Positions 46,757-57,706 of a DNA stretch of 64,000 bases are shown here, in pieces. This DNA comes from Cristatella mucedo. Lineage: Eukaryota; Bryozoa; Phylactolaemata; Cristatellidae. The DNA is taken from assembly GCA_009760855.2 (NCBI GenBank), contig WPIO01000001.1, positions 24,197,001 through 24,261,000 of the forward strand. The letters are read 5' to 3'. Under the pieces are notes generated by a model. It had not been told where the DNA came from and made no database searches. It was given only the letters and a program-made list of their open reading frames with translations. A program made the position numbers and the translations under genes. Within the stretch, counting starts at the first letter, position 1. Each line of letters begins with the position of its first letter.

Positions 46757-47635
46757 GACTCTGTCTTCTCATGAGCGCATATAAATAGTAATTTTTCTTG
46801 CCGAAACTAGGTTATTGAAATAAAAAACATTAGTAAAATTCAGTACGTTGACATTTGCAATGTTTTTCACCACTATGAACTCATTTAGTTGGCACAAAAG
46901 CTATATTACGGGAAAATAAATGCGTATACATGGCAGCTAACTGCTGACTTCCTTCGGCATAGATCTTGGCCATAAGTGACCTCACCCTTCAAGATAACAA
47001 TATTGTCATCAAGACCACCTCTCAATGCTGCTACATGCCACTTAGATTTAGAGTGCTCCCTCTTGAAATATTTGCAATGACTCGATTCTGAATTTATACA
47101 AATCAAATACATATTGTTCCGTGATTTTCTCAATTTTACAAACCATTAGCGACTAATTATCAAACATGGTTAACTATGGCAATGGATGATTAGTTTTAAC
47201 ACTAGGAACGTATAAGTACCACGTGGACTTCATGAATGTGCTCCGCCGATTTTAGTCTGAAGACAAGAGATCAGCACACAACTCCCGCCTCGTCTCAAAA
47301 GAAATAGCTAGCTTTCACTTGTGCCTCCTTCGAGCAATCGGATACTGACCCAATTGAAATAAATCTGTTACACAGGGTTTTGAAGATGATAGAACCCTAA
47401 TCGCGCCTTGACAAACAGTTTGAAGTTAATAGTCGTATAAGTAACCGACCGCGTTTATTCGGGATATGCAACAATTATTTCATGATATTGGTAGTTTTTA
47501 CAGTTATCCTGGCTATTTTTGCAGGACATACCTAAGAGCGTACTGACAAACAGACGCATGCTGCATTTTAATGGTGTTACAGCGGAAGTACAGGCATACT
47601 CAAAAGCTGAAAGTACTTTATATTCATCACATCCG
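46753..47635. other. No recognisable feature
   Basis: AT-rich; nothing supported. Confidence 0.3.
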
Positions 47636-47702
47636 TGTCAAAGCACCTTGAGAGAGATTGAGTTCTCTGAGGGCGCTTTATCAAGTGTATTATTATTATT
47701 AG
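47636..47702 (+). mobile_element. Minimal LINE-B tail copy (67 bp)
   Basis: Only the terminal hairpin (gcaccttgagagagattgagttctctgagggcgc), tatcaagtgt and an ATT tail are present, the shortest copy in the window. Confidence 0.7.
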
Positions 47703-49671
47703 AGAGCGTAATTCACTGTCTTTCCCCCTAGTGGAGGGGGCTACAATTAGTGGAATTGGACGCGGGAAATAAAAAGTCTTTTTGAAATCGGTCAATATTA
47801 TATGTCCAAAACCCGCAATATTGCCAGTAGAGCGATACTTTAGTGTCACTCTGTGGAAATTCTAAGCCACCGAGGCAGCCACAACCCTAGGCCGACGCTA
47901 GATAAGCAGTTTTTGACAAGCAGCTGCCAATGCCAGTTTCCCCACTAAGCTACACCATAGAGCTATATTTTAGAACTTCATCGCAAAGCTGCGTCGAAGA
48001 GCCTGGCTCTGCGACGGCTTTAGCGCCCAATACTGATATCCTATGCCACACATTATAAGCTGAGCGATTAAGCTACCGTAATGGTGCTCGACTCGTTAAT
48101 GCATAGTCGTTCAAGCTCTCGTTACTTGGGCCAAACGACAGGCTCGGGCGGGTGTGCTTGTAGCAAGCTGTGGCACTTTAGGATCCCAAACGCCTCTGGC
48201 GAAAGTTTGATAGTGCAGGCTGTACAAATATACAGGCGCACGTAATGTGACTTTGCATTGAGACCAGAGAAACTTATAATTGAATAGCTATTTTTATTTC
48301 CTTGAAGGCGGTGCTGGAACTAGGTTTGACTGTATCTGCAATCTATTCTGGCCAGGAAGTGCATTGGGTGTCAGCTAGCTGTCAGCTAAAGGTATCCGGC
48401 ATAGCGAAGCTTTTGCCAAGACGATGCTGCATTTTAAAGCTCACAATATTGACCGCTTATGACTATAGTCGATTCTAATCGTCCCAATCAGAAACCGATG
48501 GTATGAGCTGTCTTTTTTGACACGGTTATCTTATTACCCGCACAATCAAGTCTTTTTCTTCATCGCAGTAAATAGTCCTGGTGTGCAATCCTGTAAATTT
48601 CTGTCGATCTGCTTAAGGAAATACTCGGCTTTCTCTTATTAGAGCCAGATACTTAGTTGGTGGGTCCAGTTACGAAGTCTTGGCTTCATTAAACTACTTA
48701 AATCGGTGAAATGAATGTGCAGTATAGGGATGTTCTACTTAAAAGGCATTTATTGAATACAACGAGTGCGTTCATCTGAGAACTGCCTGCTCATTTGCTC
48801 TAAGAAATCATTCAAACGAAGTGAGTAGTTTGCCAATACTACATTGCTAAAACTAGTGCTTGCCGTCTGCCAATGATTACTATTTTTCAGCATGGTGTAT
48901 TAGCTAGAAAAAAATACACGTCGCACACATTCAAACATGATCTTATTACAGACTAATTTATTTCAGCCCAATAGTCGGTGCTATTGCCAAAACTCTTTTC
49001 CTCCACTCGCCATCCAGAATGAATAAGCGGCTTTCGGTTTTCGTGCGCCACAGCTGAAAGTAACGGGTGTTTTTTCATGTTGATATTCTGCCATCTACGA
49101 AAACTACTGAGCATTGGCGATAGAAACGAACTAAAAAGTTTCGCTATCCCTTACCTACAAAAAGCTTTCCGATTCACTTAATCCCAAGACCCTGTAAGTA
49201 TTTCCCGATTAGAATCAATTCTAGCCTTCACTTTTCCCAACCAACATAAATACTTGCCTCGGGTTTGATTTTTTGAGTGCTCTTTCCTCGCCCCCACAGT
49301 TGCAAGGCTTCCTGTCAAGGTCGAGGCTGCGTGTTGCTAACAAAAATCCAGGCTTCTTTGATGCAAGTACTGCCCTAAGCGAATTACGCAGTGCGAAACC
49401 TCTGTTTTTTCCTGAGACGCACGACGTACGACGAGCTCGAGAGGCTCTGAGGCCCGCTGTGCCGTGATTCCCATTGCATCCGTGCCCGGGCGCCGTTGCA
49501 GAATTGGCGAGCTACGCAATCGTCTAGCCGCTTTACCACCTGCCGCTCGACGAATCCCGGTCCACGGGGCCTCGTAAACAGCGAGCTCGCCCTCGGCGAT
49601 GAGCATACCGACCTCCGCCCTTCCAAAGGCACAGTGAAGGACCATGCAAAAAGGGAAATTTGCACTTTCTG
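47703..49671. other. No recognisable feature
   Basis: Nothing supported on either strand. Confidence 0.3.
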
Positions 49672-49815
49672 TTTGTTGCGTGAAATGAAGTCTGTTGGCT
49701 ACTGAATGAGTACCGAAAGCCGCTTAGGCTATGAGTGCGCTATACAAAACTCTCCTGCGTAACACCCACATGGTACTTGTGCCTTTGTGGAGTTATAGAC
49801 GGAGATAAATACATA
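49672..49815 (+). mobile_element. LINE-A 3' end, strongly 5'-truncated
   Basis: ttgcgtgaaatgaagtctgttggctac, then accgaaagccgcttaggctatg, aaaactctcctgcgtaacaccc and a tail beginning gagataaatacatac. It matches the minus-strand copy at 56363-56500. Confidence 0.8.
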
Positions 49816-49930
49816 CATATGTACATGCATGCATGCATGCATACATACATACATACTTACATTCAAACATACATACATACATACGTATGTACATACATAC
49901 ATACATACATACATACATACATACATACAA
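49806..49930. repeat. (CATA)n microsatellite continuing the LINE-A tail
   Basis: CATA/CATG units with a reversed tract (acgtatgtac) in the middle. It starts exactly where the LINE-A tail should be, so the tail probably seeded it. Confidence 0.9.
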
Positions 49931-51554
49931 TGCATCCTCAGTTTTTCACGCACTTTGGTCACTCTATTAGCCAAAATTATCAGGTTAACCGTGCCGTGTC
50001 AGCAGATTCGAGCCTCGCTATTGGTTCATGGGAGAAGAATCAAATTTTTGGATTGATGGAGTAGGCAGTTGCTACCAGACGGCCGGAACCTGATCGCCGC
50101 CCGATCCAGCGACCCTGGCGATCCCCCCACACACACACACACCTCAGTGTGACGGCAATCCTAAGCAAGCAGGAAAGGACTACCACACAGACTACCGCAC
50201 ACATTCGATTCCCATTTCAGTCTATTATTTGTTTTACAGAAAATGGGCTTGGAAGCGTCGTTCCCCACGTGACATATGCAATTCCAATTATGCAGAGGAG
50301 GCGATACGGGCTTGCAATAATGTATTGCGTGTAGCGTAACCACTATGGTCAGTCAATAGCCAATCAGCTGCTACAGGACACCACTTCTGCTTGAGCTTCA
50401 CTGGCGAACGATCAAGTACCGAATTGCAAAGCACCTGGATAGTAATTTCATTCTTTTAAGAGGCCATACAAACAAGCCATCATTACGGACAATTGAAATT
50501 CCAGTCTATAACAAAACTGTAACTACAATCATGAAACCTGTTAAGACCTCTTGCATCCAAAACCATGCAGTTGCCTTGCTTAAATTTTCGTATATGGAAT
50601 ATAGTCGAAAATTATATTTGTTTGTTCACCTGCGAGAACGGAGAAATGTGGCCTGTAGCAATATTTGAAATGAATTCTTGCTACGCATCGCAGTCATTAT
50701 TTAAGCCCAAACTAATACTTGGCTAAGGACGTCGTTTTCAGAAAATCTAAATGAATTAGTATATGTAAATCCATATGTATGTAAGCAAAAGCCGTGGGCT
50801 TTTGTGCCCTTGAATAATCGGCTGAGTAAATGCATCACCAGTCTACAGCACCTGGCAGGAGGTAATCGTAGCCTGCTTGTTCCAGATAACTGTTTATTGG
50901 CGAGAGATCGTGTTGCCAAAGTAAGAATGTCAGATCCAATTAATCCTCGTCTAACCCCTGCAAGTGCCGCCAAAGGGGTGTTCTGGTGCCCATGTATTGC
51001 TAGTGCCATGGTAAAACTTGCCAACTTTTCCAGGACAAAATCCAGAGATTGAGCAGAGATTCAGCTAGTATGCGTTTTAGGCCACTTATCACGAAACTTC
51101 CCAACATGGCAAAGATCATTCCCATTGAGAAGAATTCTGAATACACACTCAGACATGTTATGAAAACCTTATACCTCAGTTTTTTATTTCCTTAGCAAAC
51201 AGGATTGTAAAGTTGAAAATGTTTCAGTACCTCACAAGCCATCAAATTGAAATTGCTGAATAACGAAAAATGCCCATTCCTTAGCAATGTATGCACCACA
51301 CTAAATATACGAATCCATAGGAAGCCAGAAATCTAGAGGTAGCGCATTGCAGCAAGACATATCTCAAGAGTAAGAAAACACGTCAAAAGAGAAGTAAGAG
51401 TGCGATATTGTGCTGCCTAATAAGCACAAAAGTCAGGATTGCTCTATCCGATTTTATGGGCGAGACGTAGAGTATAAAACTGTAATTAGAACTTGACCTA
51501 AAACAATAAAAGGCTTATTGAGAGCTATTATATAATGCAGATCAGAGAGAACGC
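49931..51554. other. No recognisable feature
   Basis: Contains a short (CA)n at about 50127-50142. Segment 50410-50460 resembles 14090-14160, so an old repeat may be present. Confidence 0.3.
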
Positions 51555-52022
51555 TTGCTTGGAGCTATCTCTTTCATTCACGGTTTCACGGTGCCAGCGT
51601 CTAGTGATACTAAAAAGGTAGTCTATAGCTCTTTCGTTGTATCCACTCCGATCCATGACCGTGGAACAAAAAATATTCAGCAAGGGTTTATCACTAAACT
51701 AAATGCAGACACTGAAACACGACTTTGTCATCAAAGCGTCGAGTTCATTGCGGCGCCTGCATTTCACGACCTAGCTTGGGAGTTGTGTATCCCGAAGAAA
51801 GGCAATCCTAACGGTCACCTGCAATTGCGGGTAGGCCGCAGTCGTTCGGGCTCTTCTGTTGCCATAGAAATGGAGCCGTCGAATTGGCAAGCATTTGCTT
51901 TTAATGAAATGGCCTCACGGTCAATGTATCGAACAGAGCTATCCTCGCTTTCTTTTGATGGCCAGCTTGAAGAATTGTCCAAGAAAATGCAAATGCAAAG
52001 CTGTCGCTGCATCGCAGTCTGA
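51555..52022 (+). CDS. Open frame of 155 codons, possible exon, unknown
   Basis: An uninterrupted frame ends at TGA 52020-52022. It has no in-frame ATG at its start (TTG first), so it would have to be an internal or terminal exon. The translation looks like a folded domain, not a low-complexity region: for example FHDLAWELCIPKKGNPNGHL near residues 70-90 and a Lys/Met/Cys-rich end. It lies just upstream of the signal exon at 52191 on the same strand. No family is recognised. At this base composition an open stretch of this length can occur by chance. Confidence 0.25.
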   Translation: MLGAISFIHGFTVPASSDTKKVVYSSFVVSTPIHDRGTKNIQQGFITKLNADTETRLCHQSVEFIAAPAFHDLAWELCIPKKGNPNGHLQLRVGRSRSGSSVAIEMEPSNWQAFAFNEMASRSMYRTELSSLSFDGQLEELSKKMQMQSCRCIAV

Positions 52023-52190
52023 GATTTTCTAGAGCAGTCGTGGCATGCATAGTCTTGCGAGGCGTGTTGCAGCTTCTGGCCCACGACGAGCCAAAGACGG
52101 GCGTAGTACGATGTTCATCGCTGCCTTTCAAGTCACTCTGAGAACTTCAAGCCCGCAGAATCCTCTCGCATCAAGACTAAAAGCAAAGGG

Positions 52191-52229
52191 ATGGTCTTCA
52201 CTCCGGTCCTTATGATGGTCCTGCCTTTC
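52191..52229 (+). CDS. Third 13-codon signal exon (alternative first exon of gene 1 or pseudogene remnant)
   Basis: ATG plus 12 codons (MVFTPVLMMVLPF) are followed directly by GTACGT at 52230. This is the same exon length, phase and donor as the first exons at 52903 and 32760. The residues are hydrophobic. Joined to the exon at 53056, it would also give a good signal peptide (ending VALSAFMS). I found no Ser/Thr-rich second exon between 52236 and 52900, and no TATA-like box 90 bp upstream. It is therefore either an alternative first exon of gene 1 or the remnant of a third paralogue. A chance match cannot be excluded. Confidence 0.4.
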
Positions 52230-52235
52230 GTACGT

Positions 52236-52811
52236 ATCACTCTTAGTTCACTTTTCTAAGCACATTCGAGGGATGTTTTAGGCAAGCGGCGGTCTCATTA
52301 AGGAGCGCCAAGCACAAAGTTTGCAGCACAATTGATTCGTTGGGCCGCATTTAAACTCTTAATTGACAACGGGATCTCGGAAGTCATTCCATCCTTATAT
52401 CGACGCCCACCCCAGGCAACACCACATCTTCCAGCAGGCATCGTTGGCGTGCCCTTTGAACTGAACCGAGCTAAATTCCGCCTGGCAAAGTGAAGCGTTT
52501 CCCCGAACTCTGCCGATAGCTGTCGTGCAAAAGTGGGTAGACCCTGCTGGCTCGGTTGTTAATATTCCACAGCCAATCTCCGAATTGGATTCTGAGCTCG
52601 TTTCAAACCTTGCTCGAAGGTTCTCGGGTTGGTTCAAAGTGAAACCGCTCCTGTTTTTCGACGCTCAAAGCTAGGCACGGCAGACCGATTACTGAGATTC
52701 CGATCGCTAATGCTGACCAATCACCGTTCTCGATCCAAATGAAGCAGAGCCCCCAACTGCGCGTGTCCTGTTCGTTGAGCTACTGCCTCGTCGAGCTCGG
52801 GTTTCACTGGC
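52236..52811. other. Upstream region of secreted gene 1
   Basis: Intron of the alternative first-exon model or promoter region. No Ser/Thr-rich frame, repeat or transposon was seen. Confidence 0.3.
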
Positions 52812-52818
52812 TTATAAG
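52812..52818 (+). promoter_or_regulatory. TATA-like box of secreted gene 1
   Basis: TTATAAG sits 90 bp before the ATG at 52903, which would place transcription start near 52842 and give a 5' leader of about 60 nt. The opposite-strand gene at 32760 has a TATATA at almost the same distance (92 bp), which supports both. Confidence 0.45.
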
Positions 52819-52902
52819 CAAAGGTTGACAGGCAAGACTACAGAGAGCCTCGAGATCCCTGGCTAGTAACTAAGTATCGAGATCACTCTCCACCGTCGCG
52901 CC

Positions 52903-53541
52903 ATGGTCGATGCCAGGTTCGTCTACTTCTTTGCAGTCTCGGTACGTTAAAGTGCTCAACAGCTTCTTCGGCTTTCAGAAGAGTGCTGTTTCCTAGCACC
53001 GAATGCATGGCACGTGCGGCTCATTTCTAAGCAGCGAATTTTCGTGACCGCGTAGGTTGCCCTATCCGCGTTCATGAGCCAGACAACTGCAAGTCCCACG
53101 ATGAGAGTGCCAAGACCGAGGGCAACTACCAAAGCGCTGCCTTCGACGACGATCGGTGTCGACAAAACTAGCACTGCCACTACCACTCTGCTGCTGGAAT
53201 CCGCCAGTGCAGGGTCAGTCGAGACAGACTGTGCCTTGGAGCCTGGGACGAACGCCACACTCGACGGTGGATCACTCGACGACCACAACGACTCGCTGGC
53301 CCAGCAAAATGAAACCACGAGCCTCCCAAATGACGCGTCTATTAATTGCAACGGAGTCAAGTCTGCAACTGAGAAGCCAAGCGAACGGGCTGGGAAAGCT
53401 GACTTGCCAGCCAAGACCAAGACTACGACGGTAACCTTGGGTCCCAACGCCCAGAGACTGACAACGAATCGGCCCCCGAGTACAAAAGGTACTGGAGGGC
53501 GGCCAATGCCCAAGCGAAGGAGGCATATAGGAGGACTTTAG
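52903..53541 (+). CDS. Secreted Ser/Thr-rich protein, gene 1 (two exons: 52903-52941 and 53056-53541)
   Basis: Predicted 174-residue secreted protein of unknown function. Exon 1 is 13 codons from an ATG with a purine at -3 and G at +4, and ends at a GTACGT donor (52942). The 114-bp intron ends at a TAG acceptor (53053-53055), and exon 2 runs open to TAG at 53539-53541. Splicing joins FVYFFAVS to VALSAFMS, completing a signal peptide whose likely cleavage is near residue 22. The mature part is rich in Thr and Ser and has two cysteines (about residues 72 and 111). It has three N-X-S/T sequons (about 79, 91, 98) and a basic end with PKRRR. The intron has a weak pyrimidine tract; an in-frame alternative acceptor lies at 53082. 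A TATA-like box sits 90 bp upstream of the ATG. It resembles the gene at 32027-32760 in layout. The domain family is not recognised, and the model is inferred without transcripts. Confidence 0.6.
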
Positions 53542-54899
53542 GCTGCTCCCCTCCCCATAGAATTGTATAGCAAAATCTTATCTTTTTTCCTACGTTTGCG
53601 AGCGTGCAGTTTACTCTGTGAGCAGTAGCTGCGCAGCAAAGCTTCGGTGAGTTTGATCATTTCTCTTGGCCTGTGATACAAAATCTCTGTCTTCTTGCTA
53701 TTTTGTCCGGTATGTACAATCATACAACTATATATAGATAAATATCTATATGTGTATGTGTGTGAATATATACATTTATAAATATGGTACTTGTCAGTCA
53801 TCAAGTTTGATATGCATTTTTGTCACCCTATGCGTGACGAAAATCTCGCTTTAATCAAAGAAAATTATTTGTGAAGTTCAATGAATTTGAAGGGTTGACA
53901 GCTAAGATAATATTAGTGAGACACTAATCATTTCATTGATTCGAACCTGCTACTTTTAATTGGCAGCAAGAAAACTGTCCTCCGCAGACGTTGCCAAGAT
54001 CAGAATTGCCTTGAAAGGCCTCAAGCTATACTATTGTGCATCAAGTATTGGCGATAGTAGAGAGCGGGTAAGGAGAACTCGGATTGTGCAGCACAGCATG
54101 TGGGTATAGGCGCCAGCTGAACAATGGGCATTCGAGTAGTTGAACAGCTGAAGCAAGTCGCTAAAGGAAAAACCCGCAGTCGTCACAACTAAACATGCCT
54201 AGCAATTCTAAATGTTTGCGGGTCTTTTACGAAGTGACTTCAGCCGTATGTGGCTCGGAGTGGGTGTAGAGATACACCTGCTATAAGCAAATAACTTAAA
54301 AAATAAAAAATAAATAAATAAAATAAATCGAACCATGGATCTTTATAGTAGCGTGCGTCAGTTTCACAACACTTGGATTTACTAGGCAGATTGATGCAGT
54401 GAATTGGGAGCTTATTCAAAGTATATGCAAGCCTGGTCACGTGAGCATGGCCAAATTTTTAGTATATGCATCTAGAAATGAAAGCCGCTGGCGGTGATTA
54501 TATCTGGCGGTACCTTGACGCTCTACAATACAATGTTAAGGTGACTACAGTTGGCTAATACTCTGTAAGTCTTAATGGCCGACGGCGAATTATCTGACAT
54601 ATGTGAAAAAATGGAATTGTATCGCAACTTTGCAGTTTGTGCGATAAAACAAAACGTATTTTTACATTTCAATTGCTTGATTGTCTATTCTTTCGAGTAG
54701 AATAGGTGAAATGCTGATTCTTTATGTTTAGTTTTGCTTTTAGAGTAAGTACCTGATACCTTCGGGCAATTAACAGCAATTGCAGAAGGGGAGCTTTTGA
54801 AACATACGTCTCGAGAACTGTAGTCATCTGAGTGCGGTTTTACACTCACGTTCAGCACGCCGACATCGTTGTCATTCAGCTTCACTTGCATTCAAATTT
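53542..54899. other. Downstream region of secreted gene 1
   Basis: AT-rich, with TA-rich runs at 53725-53785 and 54295-54330. No obvious polyadenylation signal near the stop codon and no gene. Confidence 0.3.
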
Positions 54900-55985
54900 T
54901 AGCTCAATTCCTAGTGGTTCGCCTAGGTTGTCTTCTAGAAGTACTTGATACTATTGATCAGCAAGTCCGTCTCGGGCACCTCTCTCTCTCTCTCTCATAT
55001 CAGCTGAGCGTCATCGGCACTGCATTGCAATGGCTTAGGTGTTATCTCGGTGGGAGACTCGAGGTTGTTGATGTCTAAGGGCAACAGTGATCCGATGACC
55101 CAATAAAGTAAGGCGTACCCCGGGGTTCTGTGCTCGGTCCGGTTCTTTTCCCAGCGTATACTCTTCTTCTTGCCTATGTGGTCGCCAAGCACAATCTAGG
55201 CTTTCCCTATTATGCCAATTACATGCAGCTGAACCTTTGCTTGGATCCCTGCCAGCCTTCCAGCACGTCAAACTCTCTCAAATCCCTAGCCGGTTGCATT
55301 GCTGACATCCGCACATGAATGACAGCCAGCTTTCTCAAATTAAATGACGATAAAACAAACGTAACAGTTACGGGCAAACCTAGCGCGACTAAGAAATTGA
55401 AAAGCTTGATGGACTTAGATTGGCTCCGTAAGCTCTGCAGCCAGGCTAGTCTGTTGTGATAGCAGCAATTGCCGCACTGGACTAGTTCTCGCCGACCTGC
55501 ACTGGCTCCTTATCAAGCAGCATATCGACTTCAAGGGTTTACTTACTCACTATTAGGTTTTTTCATTCTGTTTCCCGGCCTATCTTGTGAAACTACCAGC
55601 CCAATCAGGGTGAGATCGAAGCACCTACTCTTCTGACACATGGGTCACGTGGCTCTGAGCCTCGATCGATTCTCAAATTGTTTGGAGACTGTACCTACAG
55701 TTTGCATGCTCCCTGAGCCTGGAGCTCATTTCCGACTGAGGCCACGACATTTTCAGACTTGGTGAAATTTGAAAATCTGCTAAAAAGGCACCAGTTTCTC
55801 GCAGTATTTTCTTGGTTCTGTGAGATTATTTATTGTGTACTAATGAATGGTGACACTGTAGATATTATCACCAACAAATAGACATGCTTCCTTTGCAGCA
55901 TATTTAAAGTGCATAGAAAGAGATGTTGATCTCTTCGCTTCGTGTGTTATACAGATTCATGTCTTATTATTATTGTTGTTACTAT
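54900..55985 (+). mobile_element. LINE-B copy, RT to tail, old
   Basis: DTIDQQVRL-like motif A, a CT expansion (54980-54999), then IGTALQWLRCYLGGRLEVVDV, GVPRGSVLGPVLFPAYTLLL, YANYMQLNLCLDP (catalytic Asp pair lost), [17 protein letters not shown]-terminal region, a shortened 3'UTR and an ATT-rich tail near 55965-55985. Many stops. Confidence 0.7.
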
Positions 55986-56362
55986 CTTTATAATTAACCA
56001 ATAGTCGTCAGGGTCGGCAGAAGTAACCCGCAGCTCTAGCTCTAACTCTCTTCCACCAATATGTAACCTCACTTTATGGCTGCCATTCAATGCCAGTGAA
56101 GCCATTCGGCACTTGGCAGTGCCACAAGTCCGGGAATGTCGTTTCACGAGAGCTTCACTGCCTGTGGGCTCGTTTCGCTGAGTCACATCTATTACACGTC
56201 ACTCCCGGAAGTACTAGTGACGGAAGACAATAGTGCGCCCTCTTGCCGCGTGACGGAAGGACGGGCTTTCTAGCTTTAATTGGTGCAGATGCTATCCCTT
56301 CTCATTCGGCTACACCAAAAATATTTTTGAATCAAAATGTGCACATGCCTAACCTGCCTTGT
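55986..56362. other. No recognisable feature
   Basis: Spacer between two LINE copies. Confidence 0.3.
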
Positions 56363-57706
56363 AATGTATCTCCGTCAGTAACTCCACAAAGTCATAAAGA
56401 CCATGTGGGTGTTACGCAGGAGAGTTTTGTATAGCGCACTCACAGCCTAAGCGGCTTTCGGTACGCATTCGGTAGCCAACAGACTTCGTCTCACGCAACA
56501 AAGAGAAAGTGGGAAGCATAGCAGAGTTAGGAGAGCAGTTGAGGTAGTGAGTAGCATAGAAGTAGCAGTTCAGAACCGCTGAAAAAGATGTGCCATAGTC
56601 GGCAGTTGGAGAGTAGATGTCGTTGCGTAAGAATTGTGGAAGCGAGTTCCACAGTCTAGGACCTGCAGAGCTAAAGCTTCTGTCGCCAACTGTCTTTAAG
56701 CGGAGGAATGGGACAGCTAATTTATTGTCCACACAGGACCTGAGGGCGCGAACAGGCTGAAACTGATTCAGCAGTTCAGCTAGGTATGAAGGAGCCGAGC
56801 CGTGGCGGGCCTTGTGGGTCAGCGTAAGAACTTTGCTCTGTATCCTTTGCTCAACCGGCAACCATTCTAGCTCTTTCAGCAAAGGAGACACGTGCTCAAA
56901 CCGCTGGGACTTGAAGACCAGCCTTGCAGCCATATTCATAGTCCGCTGTAGTGGCATAATAGCTTTCTTTGGTAGCCCAGCCAAAAGGGAATTACAATAA
57001 TCAAGCCGAGACAGAACTAAAGAGCTAGTTAAATTTTTTACAAGCCACTGTGGGAGACAGCTTCTAATCTTGGATAGGGATCGGATGTGATGGCTAGCTG
57101 TAGAGGCAGTCTTCTGAATGAAGCTTTTGAAATTGAGGCAGCTGTCGAACACGACACCTAGATTACGAGCACGTGGTGAAGGTCGCACAATAGCATCACC
57201 TATTACAACAGCAAAGCCTTTTAATGCAGCCACACGCTTAGGGTGTCCTATGAGAAGCAGTTCGGTTTTATCGTCATTTAATTTCAGGAAGTTTTCCGAC
57301 ATCCAGGATCGAATATCGGCAAGGCAAGCATTCAGTTTCTCAGTTGCTGCAGCAGATTCCGACGGTTTAAATGACAAATACAACTGAGTATCGTCAGCAT
57401 AGAAGTGATATCCTATTCCATGGGCCTTAATCACTTTTCCCAGGGGTTGCGTATAAATGGAGAACAGCAAGGGACCAAGTACAGACCCTTGAGGGACTCC
57501 ACAGGTGACCCTTCTCATGTCTGAGACCTGACCCCCACACGACACGGATTGAACACGATCAGACAAGTAGGATTTAAACCACGCCAGTGCTTCGTCTGCC
57601 AGACCGATCGTTGTTCTCAATCTTTCAAGCAGAACTTCGTGATCAATGGTGTCGAAGGCAGCAGACAGATCTAGCAGAGCTAAGGCAGTGTGTCCTTGTG
57701 GGTCCA
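56363..57706 (-). mobile_element. LINE-A copy, youngest, 5'-truncated with open RT frame
   Basis: From about 57706 down, an uninterrupted frame starts with [20 protein letters not shown] (motif A) and [20 protein letters not shown]. It continues with [20 protein letters not shown], the catalytic [45 protein letters not shown] and the C-terminal region to the stop at 56412. The 3'UTR and an acatt-type tail end at 56363. The endonuclease and first RT motifs are absent, so it cannot move itself. The open frame continues upstream to 57839 only by chance. Confidence 0.85.

Noticed and set aside
49729-50064. Tyr/His/Thr-rich proteins on both strands
   Set aside because: Translations of the (CATA)n microsatellite.
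52956-53513. 185-codon minus-strand frame opposite secreted gene 1
   Set aside because: Antisense shadow of a Thr/Ser-rich exon, giving Val/Gly-rich codons; no start context or motif.
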